Positions 39,596-49,790 of a stretch of 64,000 nt of DNA are shown here, piece by piece. Position numbers and translations under genes: made by a program. The stretch covers positions 12,212,929 through 12,276,928 of the forward strand of contig NC_058056.1 in NCBI RefSeq assembly GCF_020085105.1, in the 5' to 3' direction. The notes under the pieces are model-generated. The model worked only from the letters and a program-made list of their open reading frames with translations, was not told the DNA's origin and searched no databases. The stretch comes from Siniperca chuatsi (lineage: Eukaryota > Chordata > Actinopteri > Centrarchiformes > Sinipercidae). The first letter of the stretch is position 1; the number at the start of each line of letters is the position of its first letter.

Positions 39596-41167
39596 TTAGC
39601 CTGAAAGTAATTCTCCCCTGAGTTTGGCAGCAATCTTGTACTCTAAAGGCTTCAGTGTTAAACCATAGGAGCAGTTTAAAGACAGGTCTTCATTAGCACA
39701 TTTCTCAAAGCTACATTGGTGGAGTAGAATTGCAAAGAACAAAAATATCTCGACTTTGGCAATCTGGTCCCCAATACATCTTCTCTTCCCTGCTGAGAAG
39801 ATCATAACATTGTTGGTGAGATCCTTGTCTAGGGAGCCCTTTTCATCCAGGAAGCGCGAGGGGTCAAAGACATGTGGATCCTTCCACTTCAGGGGGTCAT
39901 GGTTGACAGACCACTGATTGATGAAGACCACCGTGTCTTTGGGAATGCGGAGACCTTCGATGGTGACGTCTGAAGTTGTGGAGTGGGGAATGGTGACAGG
40001 GACAAAGCTGGTAAAGCGCATGGTTTCATAGATGAAGGCATCCAGGTAGGCCAGACAACTTCTGTCCTCGACAGACGGCAACCTGTTTCGCCCCACCACC
40101 TTGTCAATGAGTTCATGGAGTTTGGTTTGCATTTCAGGGTGTTTAGCCAGCAGAAGGACAATCCAGTGAAGCGCGGTGGAGACGGTATCCAGACCTGCAC
40201 CTATCAGATCTGACACCACCCCCTCTGTGTGGCCTTTGGTGAGTCCGTTGTCACTCTCAGCCTTGTCAATCACACCAATAAAGGCATCACTCATATCCCT
40301 CGTTACCTCTGGATCAAATGTCTCTCTGTGCTTCTCTACCTTGTTCTGGACAAACCCAAAGAACTCTTTATTCAGGTCTTTGAAGTTCTTGAACATACTG
40401 CGGACTGGATTAGGGAAAGACTGAAGCCATGGCATCACATCTACCAAGCTGCCAGCCCCTACTGTCTGTCCAAACATATCTACCCTCTGTAACAAGACTC
40501 TAAACTCAACATCATCATGTCCATAACGTGTTCCAAAGCACAAGGCACAAATCACATTTGCTGCAGCTACTGTCAGCTCATGACCGGGGTTGAAATGCTG
40601 GCCCTGAGCACTGAGTTTAAGGAAAATTTCAACCAGCTCTGTGGCTTCAGCCACAATTTGCTGCTCAAAGGCTTTTTTGGTCTGGCTGTTGGCAGATGAG
40701 AATGCTCTGATCGTTGATTGAGCAATTTTCCTGTGCATCTTCCACTGTTTGCTGTAATTGGTGAAAGTCATACTTTTCCCCCCTGAGACAGCCTGAAAAG
40801 AGACAAAATTTGGTCTGCCTGCAAACTCTGTGCTGTGCTGTATCAGAGCCTGACGTATCGCCTTGTCTCCATTCAGAACCACAATATCGCTGCAGCCTAG
40901 CCGTATCTGGTACACGTTGCCGTATTTTTTGGCCAACTTGGCGAAGGTGATGTGAGGCATCTGGCCCAGCTGCATGGCGTTGCCCACCACGGGCCAGGCG
41001 AAGGGTCCTGGCAGTCTTCTCTTGAGCCTGAAGTTCCTGACCCACAGACAGGCTTCCAGACAGAAGAGGAAAACAAAGAAGGCGACCAGAGCAGGCTGGA
41101 CCTGTCCACTCCATTCCCTGATGATGCTGCTGCCCTTCACACCAAACTCTGTGTCCATTTGAGCCAT
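39596..41167 (-). CDS. cyp1c2: Cytochrome P450 1C (CYP1C2-like), intronless, 523 aa
   Basis: A microsomal heme-thiolate monooxygenase that oxidises planar aromatic xenobiotics and endogenous substrates, using electrons from cytochrome P450 reductase at the ER membrane. The single exon encodes: an N-terminal membrane anchor about 24-42; a proline-rich hinge RLPGPFAWPVVG (51-62); I-helix GAGLDT (323-328) with the acid/Thr pair for oxygen activation; ETMR (381-384, ExxR); DPSRF (435-439); and the heme loop FSAGKRRCIG (457-466), axial ligand Cys464. Length is normal for CYP1. The ATG with context cacaATGG fits the CYP1C N-terminus MDTEFGVKGSS; an alternative Met four codons in is possible. It lies 2.6 kb downstream of the paralogue in the same direction. 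The choice of 1C2 over 1C1 rests on variants such as GAGLDT and FSAGKRRC compared with GAGQDT and FSTGKRRC of the neighbour, recalled from zebrafish. The first 357 bp are almost identical to the neighbour. Confidence 0.9.
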   Translation of the reverse strand: MAQMDTEFGVKGSSIIREWSGQVQPALVAFFVFLFCLEACLWVRNFRLKRRLPGPFAWPVVGNAMQLGQMPHITFAKLAKKYGNVYQIRLGCSDIVVLNGDKAIRQALIQHSTEFAGRPNFVSFQAVSGGKSMTFTNYSKQWKMHRKIAQSTIRAFSSANSQTKKAFEQQIVAEATELVEIFLKLSAQGQHFNPGHELTVAAANVICALCFGTRYGHDDVEFRVLLQRVDMFGQTVGAGSLVDVMPWLQSFPNPVRSMFKNFKDLNKEFFGFVQNKVEKHRETFDPEVTRDMSDAFIGVIDKAESDNGLTKGHTEGVVSDLIGAGLDTVSTALHWIVLLLAKHPEMQTKLHELIDKVVGRNRLPSVEDRSCLAYLDAFIYETMRFTSFVPVTIPHSTTSDVTIEGLRIPKDTVVFINQWSVNHDPLKWKDPHVFDPSRFLDEKGSLDKDLTNNVMIFSAGKRRCIGDQIAKVEIFLFFAILLHQCSFEKCANEDLSLNCSYGLTLKPLEYKIAAKLRGELLSG

Positions 41168-41479
41168 TGTGTTATTCTGTAGTTTGTCTATCGTCTGCTA
41201 AATCCAGTAAAAAGGCAATTTTCACTACAAAAAGGAAACCATTTCAAGTAGTCCCTCTTTGTACATTAAAATACAAATTCTTTATGTTTTCTTGTCCTAT
41301 ATTACAATCAGCCCGTTGCCATACCAAAAAAGGACTCCAAGCAGCACTCACATGCTGTCTCACCCCTCCTCCACAGAAGCTAGTGAGAAGAGCTTGATCA
41401 GGTTGAGTGGTTAGCAGTGGTGCAGCGCGTCTTCAGATGACCACTTTAGAAGAATGCAGATTCAAGCGTTCACACTTCG

Positions 41480-41488
41480 CTTATATGT
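41480..41488 (-). promoter_or_regulatory. cyp1c2: TATA-like element of the cyp1c2-like gene
   Basis: On the gene strand the sequence reads acatataag, about 315 bp upstream of the ATG. The same word occurs in a similar position before the cyp1c1-like gene, and both are preceded by a CT-poor/GGGAGG-rich patch. Conservation of position suggests a duplicated core promoter. The transcription start would then be near 41450. Confidence 0.55.
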
Positions 41489-43745
41489 ATCTCTATGGTG
41501 GGAGGGGTCAGCGACTCAGGTTTTTTATTATCTCTCCCCTCCCATTTCGACCACAGCCTGCAGACCTTATTCCTATTCCCACTCAGGCCCACTGCCAGCA
41601 GCATCCCTTGTAGGATGACGGAAAAGGAGAGCAGCTACTTAATAGGCCCTGTTGCCAAAAACTACGATTTACAGTTTTATTGCTAAAGAATATAACAGAT
41701 TACCATGACACTTTTAAAAGCTAAACAGCTCTACATACCATGTGTGGCCTGAAAGGTATTTGTTACAAAATATCTATTATAAATTTGTTAATGTTGAAAA
41801 ATGATGCACTTTAGCTATAGATGGAATTTGGTCGCATGTGGCAGAAGTCAGGCTGTGTGGTAGCATGTAGAGTAAGAAATGGACAATAAGCTGGAGTTTT
41901 TTTCTCTGGGGTTAGGTGACATTGCTCTTTGCACTTTCCTATGGACTTTTTGTGGCCATTTTAAATATGATTTGGTTTCTGTTATTTACAGCCAAGCTCT
42001 TAATTATAACCATACAGGGAAAAGGGCTCTGGGGTATCACCATGAAATCTGTGGGTTTCACATCCAAACACTGAACAGATACAAACAGCACAATTTATTA
42101 TTCTCTATAAAAATATATATACAATGTTATTGTTGGTATAATAGCCCTTTAAACAAAGGTCACAGAGATAATGTAGCTGTTAGGGTTGTGGCTGTATCAA
42201 AATAGTTTTAAACAGAATTCAGATGAGAGGAGTTTAGCTATAAGTCTGCTTATGTGGGTGCTTGTGTAACAAAAAGAAGAACGTAAAAAAAACATCACCT
42301 TGTGTTTAAGTGATATTCAGCCACAAGTCAAGTATTCCAGAGGTTTCTATTTTTGTAACAATGTGTAGCCTAATGACAGACATCTACACAATGGTGGTGT
42401 CTAATATCACATTGTTGGCACACATCTGACAATACTAGCTAAAAAACGCTTTTTTGAGACTGAGAAAGTAGTTCATAGTTCATAGATGTACACCTAGCTT
42501 AGCAAGGATTATAAAAGCAAGGAGTATTGTGAGATTTTAGTTTAGCCTAACACTAAAGGCTAAAGTGACAATTAAACCTGACACATTGACCATTGACAAT
42601 TCACTTTATTCCTTTCAGATATAGCTTATTTTTCCATTTCTCCATCATATGAAGCCAACACATTGATAACAAAATATCCTCTATGATGAATGCTCAAACA
42701 TTCAAGGCCTACTCAGTTTAGTTTGTTGCCTCGACACAGACAGAGAAACACATCCGTTGGGCCTTGTAACATCAATTCCTGAATGCAGAGGCTTAAAGAG
42801 AGTGGAGTGACATCCATGTAGCTTTGAAAAGGTTACTTTGTAAACAAACATGTTTTTGAGAATGCCTCACAAGTGAAAGAAATTTGCTGCACATGTGGGG
42901 TTTTTTTGTACTGGTGAGACTTGTGTGTTTGGCATGGTGTAGCTGCAGTGCTTGTACAGTCAAAATCAACCCTGCTTGCATAAAGTTTGTGAAGTCTTCA
43001 TGGTTCATGGCAATGTCTCTTCTTCATCCTCAAGACTTTGATGGACGTTCCTTGATGAAAGACTTCCTCCTTCCCAAACATGCCAGCCTTTTTTCCCCCC
43101 ACTTTGATCAGCATTCTTTGTTTAATGTGTTCATATGCTTTGAATACAGTAGATAGTGAAACACATTAAATTTCATTACATTTATTGTCATACCTGAAAT
43201 ATGAAATTATAAAAACAATATTTTGTAACTGCTTTACGTAGCAAAGGTTAAATATATTATTACATATTACAACTGAGAACAATAAGTCATCAAGTGACTT
43301 TATAACATACACAAGCATTTCAGATACAGTTATATTAGTTTAAACTGACATTTAAGGAAAGTAACTAATTCCTGCACACACAACATGTACATGTACATGC
43401 TCAATTGTGGATGTAAAACAAGCACACGACTCAGAATTATGTACAAAATCTGATCAAGTATAGAGTATTTTATGAAGCAGAAATGTTATACCTTTGCCCT
43501 GATCCCAACAGTCCACAACCTTGAATTCTACCTGTAGCTAGCATTACATATTTGATGTTCTCAGCCCTGCACCAACAAAAGTTCAAATACAATCCGTGTT
43601 AAGATATAATTAAATATCATTATTAAATATGATCTTCTTACAACAGTAGGATTTAGTGCAGGTGCTGTATGTTGATACTCACTGTTAAATGTCATTGGTG
43701 GAAAAGTGTTTGCTGGCCTTGAGTCACAGTATTGGGACATGCTGT
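41489..43745. other. Spacer between the two cyp1c genes (cyp1c2 promoter and cyp1c1 3' region)
   Basis: It contains the upstream region of the cyp1c2-like gene and the 3' UTR of the cyp1c1-like gene. No coding exon is seen. Neither GCGTG nor its complement CACGC occurs in it. A reverse-strand AATAAA at 43181-43186 is the best cyp1c1 poly(A) candidate, giving a 3' UTR of about 580 bp. Confidence 0.6.
43181..43186 (-). terminator. cyp1c1: Candidate poly(A) signal of the cyp1c1-like gene
   Basis: tttatt on the + strand reads AATAAA on the gene strand, about 560 bp past the stop. Confidence 0.4.
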
Positions 43746-45323
43746 TCATGCAGGGGAAACTAAGCCAAGCAGCTTTCCCCTGAGCTTGGCGCTGACACAG
43801 AATCGGAGGGGCTTCAGCGTGAGCCCATAGGAGCAGTCATGAGTGAGGGGCTCGGAGGGGTCGCTCTCAAAGCTACACTGGTGCAGCAAGATGGCGGTGA
43901 ATAAAAACACTTCCACCTTAGCGATCTGGTTGCCGATACAGCGTCTTTTTCCCGTTGAAAAAATCATCACGCTGTTGGTTATGTCTTTATCGAGGGCCCC
44001 GTTTTCATCAAGGAAGCGTGCAGGGTCAAAAATGTGAGGGTCCTTCCACTTCAGAGGGTCATGGTTGACAGACCACTGATTGATGAAGACCACTGTGTCT
44101 TTGGGGATGTGAAGACCTTCGATAGTGACGTCTGCGGTTGTGGAGTGTGGGATGGTAACGGGGACGAAGCTGGTGAAGCGCATGGTCTCGTAAATGAAGG
44201 CATCCAGGTATGCCAGGTTGCTTCTGTCCTCAATTGATGGCAGCCTGTCTTGACCTACTACTTTGTCTATGAGCTCCTGCAGTTTGGCTTGCAGGTCTGG
44301 GTGTTTGACCAGAAGCAGGACGATCCACTGCATGACAGTTGACACTGTGTCTTGACCTGCTCCAATTAGATCTGTGACTGTTGCTTCAACAAAGTCTTTA
44401 GTCAGCCCGCTGTCCTTTCCGTGCTCGATCACATTGATGATGGCATCACTCATGTCCCGGGTCACATCAGGGCTGAAGGACTCTCTGTGCTGCACCACTT
44501 TATCTTTCACGAAGGCGAAAAACTCCTCGTTGAGGTTTTTGAAGTTTTTGTAGACACTGCGGACTGGGTTAGGGAAGGACTTAAGCCAGGGCATGACATC
44601 TACCAAGCTACCTGCCCCTACTGTCTCTCCAAACTTGTCCACCTTTTTTAACAGGGCCCTGAACTCCAGGTCCTCGTGTCCGTATCGCCTCCCAAAGCAG
44701 AGAGCGCACATGACATTAGCAGCAGCTACTGTAAATTCATGAGCCGGGTAAAAATACCGTCCATCAGTGCTGTGGTGCAAAAATACCTGCACCATTTCCA
44801 TGGCCTCGGCCATAATATGTTGCTCAAAGGCTTGTTTGGTCTGACTGTTTGCAGAGGAAAAGGCTCTGAGGCTGGACTGGGCTATTTTCCTGTGCGCTTT
44901 CCACTGTTTGCTGTAATTAGTAAATGTCATACTCCTGCCTCCAGAAATCATCTGGAAAGAGACAAAGTTTGGTCTGCCTGCAAACTCTGTGCTGTGCTGT
45001 ATCAGAGCCTGACGTATCGCCTTGTCTCCATTTAGAACCACAATATCGCTGCAGCCTAGCCGTATCTGGTACACGTTGCCGTATTTTTTGGCCAACTTGG
45101 CGAAGGTGATGTGAGGCATCTGGCCCAGCTGCATGGCGTTGCCTACCACGGGCCAGGCGAAGGGTCCTGGCAGTCTTCTCTTGAGCCTGAAGTTCCTGAC
45201 CCACAGACAGGCTTCCAGACAGAAGAGGAAAACAAAGGAGGCGACCAGAGCAGGCTGGACCTGTCCACTCCATTCCCTGATGATGCTGCTGCCCTTCACA
45301 CCAAACTCTGTGTCCAGTGCCAT
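43746..45323 (-). CDS. cyp1c1: Cytochrome P450 1C (CYP1C1-like), intronless, 525 aa
   Basis: A microsomal P450 of the CYP1 family, classically induced through the aryl hydrocarbon receptor. The single exon encodes an anchor about 23-41, hinge RLPGPFAWPVVG (50-61), I-helix GAGQDT (321-326), ETMR (379-382), DPARF (433-437) and heme loop FSTGKRRCIG (455-464) with axial Cys462. The frame stays open for 30 codons upstream (to 45413), but I chose the ATG at 45321-45323: it gives MALDTEFGVKG, matching the paralogue's N-terminus, and the added leader has no P450 character. Variants MISGGRSMTF, WKAHRKIAQS and GAGQDTVSTVMQW match zebrafish CYP1C1 as I recall it, hence the symbol. The C-terminal tail (GLVSPA) is slightly longer than in the neighbour. 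Its promoter carries a TATA-like box and two GCGTG cores. Confidence 0.9.
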   Translation of the reverse strand: MALDTEFGVKGSSIIREWSGQVQPALVASFVFLFCLEACLWVRNFRLKRRLPGPFAWPVVGNAMQLGQMPHITFAKLAKKYGNVYQIRLGCSDIVVLNGDKAIRQALIQHSTEFAGRPNFVSFQMISGGRSMTFTNYSKQWKAHRKIAQSSLRAFSSANSQTKQAFEQHIMAEAMEMVQVFLHHSTDGRYFYPAHEFTVAAANVMCALCFGRRYGHEDLEFRALLKKVDKFGETVGAGSLVDVMPWLKSFPNPVRSVYKNFKNLNEEFFAFVKDKVVQHRESFSPDVTRDMSDAIINVIEHGKDSGLTKDFVEATVTDLIGAGQDTVSTVMQWIVLLLVKHPDLQAKLQELIDKVVGQDRLPSIEDRSNLAYLDAFIYETMRFTSFVPVTIPHSTTADVTIEGLHIPKDTVVFINQWSVNHDPLKWKDPHIFDPARFLDENGALDKDITNSVMIFSTGKRRCIGNQIAKVEVFLFTAILLHQCSFESDPSEPLTHDCSYGLTLKPLRFCVSAKLRGKLLGLVSPA

Positions 45324-45605
45324 TGTGACAAATTTTTGCACACAAAAAAGAAAACAAAAGATATCTTCCCTTTTTAACAAAGCCTGTTTGGTTATTGTAT
45401 TTTCAGAAGACAAAAATCAATAAAGCTTTTGTATATCAATATCAGATTTTTTTAAAATTAAGATATGTCAATCAAATGCCATTGAGGTCATAATAATAAA
45501 AATCTCAAATAACTGATAAAAGAAGTGTTAGGGTGAAGTTTTTTGTCTTTAGTCTTTTCATCAAGATTGAAGGTTTAGTGCCTGCTTTTTGCTTCACTCC
45601 AGCGT

Positions 45606-45614
45606 CTTATATGT
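45606..45614 (-). promoter_or_regulatory. cyp1c1: TATA-like element of the cyp1c1-like gene
   Basis: The gene strand reads acatataag about 285 bp upstream of the ATG, the same nine bases as in the cyp1c2-like promoter. Immediately upstream is a gggaggag patch (+ strand ctcctccc, 45654-45661) that could bind Sp/KLF factors. Confidence 0.6.
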
Positions 45615-45750
45615 TTTGCAGTTTGTGGGCAGGGCTCAGGGTAACTTTCATACTCCTCCCATTGTGGTAGCCCTGCGGACCCCACGATATCATCTCTCTG
45701 TTGTCGCTCGCTGTCGGAGGCGCGCACTTGTGAGCGTCGAGGGACACCGT

Positions 45751-45764
45751 GAGCGTGCAGCGTG
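45751..45764 (+). promoter_or_regulatory. cyp1c1: Two adjacent GCGTG cores (candidate AHR/ARNT xenobiotic response elements)
   Basis: The + strand reads GAGCGTG then CAGCGTG, two GCGTG cores 7 bp apart (45753-45757 and 45760-45764), about 140 bp upstream of the cyp1c1 TATA-like box. The first fits the KNGCGTG consensus used for fish response elements; the second has the core only. AHR elements work in either orientation. The assignment is by motif and position only. Confidence 0.5.
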
Positions 45765-46606
45765 AACGAAGAAAAAAAGACTCAGCAACTGGTGACCGAT
45801 TCAGTAGGAAACGTGTCGAGCCAATTTGCTTTACTAATTGGAGGACTGGCAGAGTTTGCAAATTTCAAAGTGCATCTCTCTAACCTGATTTATTTTCTGG
45901 CTGCAGAAGACTCAGCGGACGCACTTTGGCTAGAAAAAAAGTGTTTGCATACGGTTTGTCCAACTCTAGACTGAGTTTATACTTTCATTCAATTTGTACA
46001 ACATCTGCTTAAGCGTAATTATATTTTCAGTGACGTGAACGTGACGTTATTTATTTATTCAGTTAATTAGCATTTATTTTGATCTGCTTAAAACTTAGTT
46101 TGCATGCTTTTACCAGTTAAACGCATCCTCTGTTAGGAAAGTTGGAGTCAGTGAATTTCACTGTAATCTGTATGCAGCAACGTGTCTTTAATGACATGCT
46201 TAAATGCAGTATATGTTTGGTCTATAACGATCAATTCAGTGATTTCTAAAGCCAGTGTTGTCATTTTATTGTACTTCCCTCTTATTCATTGTACACAAGT
46301 CCTGCAGGTTCAGTGTAGGAAAGGATCATTTCATTAGTTCGTCATAAAAATGTAATTTGTGCCAAATATAAAGTTGAGAGAAAGTTGCGCACCTCACAGC
46401 CCGACTCCAAAGACTCCCAGCCGCATTATCCCCTGGACTTTTTTCATTTGTACAGCTTTGTCACAAAAAATCAGTCATATATTTCTCATTTTTACGAAAG
46501 ATAGTAAACTGTTTTAAAAGATTACCCACTATCAAATATCACACTTGCAGCTTATACATACTTCAGACGGAAAATCACACCTCAGATGTAATAGCAGATT
46601 ACATTG

Positions 46607-46657
<51 letters not shown>
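46607..46657. repeat. (TA)n microsatellite
   Basis: About 25 TA units with one G interruption at 46621. Confidence 0.9.
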
Positions 46658-46659
<2 letters not shown>

Positions 46660-47017
46660 AAAGTCAATATGAGCTCTATGATCCCTATGGAAATATTACA
46701 GTCATATATTAGATTTTTCTTTCTTTCTTTCTATCTTTCAGTCTGACTTATTTTTCACCTTAGCATCTGGCAGAATAATTTGACTGAAATATCTCACACA
46801 ACAAACTAGGACAATAACTCAGTGTGGACAAGCCATGAAATATTGATTATAAATTATTGATTGCTGCGACATCTTGTTTTTTCCAACCCATAAACTGCAG
46901 TTTTGCATGACACTCCAGGTTATATCATACCACAACAAACTTCAGGTGCCCCCATACCCTTAACAGTGGTTCGCCGTTTCAAGTTACAATCTCAGGCCAA
47001 TATATTATATTTAACTC

Positions 47018-47081
<64 letters not shown>
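47018..47081. repeat. (GATA)n microsatellite
   Basis: About 16 perfect GATA tetramers. Confidence 0.95.
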
Positions 47082-49364
47082 CCTATCTGTGGTATTCATC
47101 ATAAGTAGCCTTATGGAAAGCTTTGTTCTGTTGATTCTATTAAACTTTCAGTTCAAAGTGATGTGATTTCCGAAGGCAAAGCATTTCCCTTCTCTGTGCG
47201 AAGACAAAATTTTGTTTCTTGTTCCTTGTTTTCCCACCAACTGTGAAGTTTATTTTTGCAGGGAGGTAATAACCCTAATTGAAGGTACTAAAACATTTCC
47301 GAAGTAATGCACTAAGTCAGAGGACGAGAAACTTCATTATCACACATGCACAGCCAGTTATTATCAGCAGGAAAGGAGGAGTGGGGGAGGACGGTGGCAA
47401 ATGTTGAAAACAATATCTAATTGACTTTTTTAGTATGTTAGTAAGTATGTTTTACAACAATTATTAGATGTGCACATCATGAGTTATGGGTCCATTTCTG
47501 ACCCATTATTAAAACAAATGATAAAGACAAGGAGGCAGGAGAATGTATTATTATATGCAGTATATATTATATATAGCCTGTAGTTGAGTCATGCAGCACA
47601 CATACAGTATCTCATTAGTCAAATAGAACATTAACCATGCACTGTCTGTGTATTTCACCATAAAGTTTAAAAGCTTCTGTGACAGATGATGTTTTATAAC
47701 CCTTAGATCAAGTGACTGGATCTGCACTGCTTCAATAAATACAGAATAGAAGAGAAAGCGATTTTTTTTATTAAGTTACACTATGACAATCCAACCATAC
47801 ACTCACAAACTGTAATGTGTAACAATGTCTGATTTAATAAACTGATAAATACACAGTGTATACAGGTCTTACATACACGCTTAAATTGTGAAAACAAACT
47901 GAAAGGCAACAATAAAAGTTACTTAAGTGTAACTACGTTATGTGTTATATGTCATTCTTTCACAATATTGGTCCTTAAGCAGCCTTTTACAGATGTCGAG
48001 AGTTTTGCTGGTTCAGAGCTCTGCCTGAGAGCTGTTTGTCTTGAGAAATGCGGTGTGGCTGAGCACCAAAGCCTCCAGAATGATTCCTCGGTTAACCAGA
48101 GACATAGCAATGTCTTCGAATACACTGCCTGCACTAGGGATAACTGTTTCTTCTCTCCTCTGTTCCTATAGGGGGAATCCCCCCCCCAACACCACCACTG
48201 CCTCCTCCTCCTTGCCTGAGTCTGCTCCTCATACACATGTGGCCACTTGCATCCCCATCACACTAATCAGAGCCAGGTTTTGTGGCTGAGGAAGGGGGTG
48301 GTTGGGTGGCAGGAGGGAGGAAAGAGTGTAGTTTGTGTGTATGTGTGTGGGAGAGGGTGGAGGCCTGGGTTTGTTGGGGGGGGTGTCGTGTGTGCGTTTT
48401 GCGTGTGGCTGCTGTGTTTGCCTGTGATTACCCCTTGTAACCTGGCTGTGAAAGGTTGGCCCTGACCCTGCGTTGACTCTGGCTGAGGGGGGAGTAGTTG
48501 GAGAGGGGGGCTGTGTGTGTGTGTGTGTGGGGGGGATCTATATGCCGGTGCATGTCATGTGCTGGCGGGTGGGCGCTTGCTGTGTGGAGACAGGACAAAT
48601 GGTAGACCAAGCTGCCCCGGCTCTGGAGCTAATCATTGTTTACTAGTCTCATTTCCACTTCTCAGTGAGCTACTGTCACGCACAGCACCAACAGGGAGGA
48701 AGGAAGAGGGAAGGGGGGTAGGGGTTTGGGGTGTAAAGGGGGGCAGCAGGGAGAGGAAAGCCAGGGGTCCCACAGGCAGTTGGGGAGCTGTTGGGACTTG
48801 GGAAAGGGAAGAGCAGAGAGAATGCAGGAATTTGAGTGAAGATGTAGTTTTTAATTTTTTTTTCTTGAGAAAACGAAGGTGAGCCAAGACTGAAAAAGCT
48901 GCAGGCAAAACAGACCAACAAACCAGTAAACAGACCAACAAAAACATCCTCTGGGCCTGCGCCATCTCAGACAGCCAGGAGGTAACCACCGGACATTGCT
49001 AGTTAGAGATGGTGATGTTTGAAATGCGAGTGCTTTCGCTTGCCAGACCACAATACGAGGAAAGAGATACTTGGAAAAATTGTCACTGTCTCCTGATTGT
49101 TGTTTGTGTGTAAAAAGCCTGAGAAAAGACAAGTGAAGGCACAGTTCAATTCAGTTTAGAGATTCCAAATGGACTGGTGGTTCAAGTTCTATAAATAAGC
49201 AGTATTTTCACACATATTCACAAAAAAAGATGCATTTCAACTCTACACTATTGAGTTCTGCTCTTAAGTCTTAGAGGTCATTGTTTCACATGTTGATTAT
49301 GTTAAAAAGTAGACAAATTTAGTTTGTGGAAGCCTCTGTTTATAAAAAGGGCAATATCACTTAA

Positions 49365-49790
49365 AGCTGCACTAATTTCATTGCATTACATATTAATAAT
49401 TACATTCTAACATTTTTATATTAACAATGGATAAAATTACTGTGTGTAATTTGAAAGGTGTGGCTCGTATTGATGAACCAACAGAGAATTATCACCTGAC
49501 TCAGTGAGTGTTTCAGCGTTTTTCAGCTCATTGTTTTGGTTTTCCGAACCACAAATGTACTGTTTTGGTTCACTCTCACCGCTCTCAGATAAACCCACTG
49601 TATGCTACCTGGCCAGCACCAAACAGCAGACAAAGTTAACGACTAGCTAGTTGATATGGTGGAGCATTTAGCAGGTAAAGACTCAGATATTTCCCTCAAG
49701 AGTTGGTGGAGACCAAAAGGAGAGTGAATAATGACTCATATTCATCCGGTGGCCAAAAGTGGTTAGAAAACATCAATTAATGCAGGTTTA
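49365..49790 (-). repeat. Dispersed repeat family A, copy 2 (reverse)
   Basis: Read on the minus strand it follows the order of copies at 27790-28165 and 62560-63165. On the + strand the diagnostic phrases appear inverted: 'ttggttcactctcaccgctc' near 49566, 'gacaaagttaacgactagct' near 49630, and 'caagagttggtggagaccaa' near 49697. Confidence 0.7.

Larger units (their letters stand above)
45780..49360. other. Region upstream of the cyp1c cluster, no gene recognised
   Basis: It holds (TA)n at 46607-46657 and (GATA)n at 47018-47081. A G-rich tract at 48290-48540 and purine-rich sequence at 48690-48830 produce open frames on both strands that are compositional. Further GCGTG cores occur in the G-rich tract near 48400. 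No exon is supported. Confidence 0.5.

Noticed and set aside
39889..41182. Plus-strand and shifted minus-strand open frames inside the cyp1c2-like gene
   Set aside because: They are shadows of the P450 reading frame, with matching shadows in the paralogue at 43843-45423.
48428..49132. Cluster of open frames in G-rich and purine-rich sequence
   Set aside because: Open on several frames of both strands at once, as expected from biased composition (few stop codons), with no recognisable protein.
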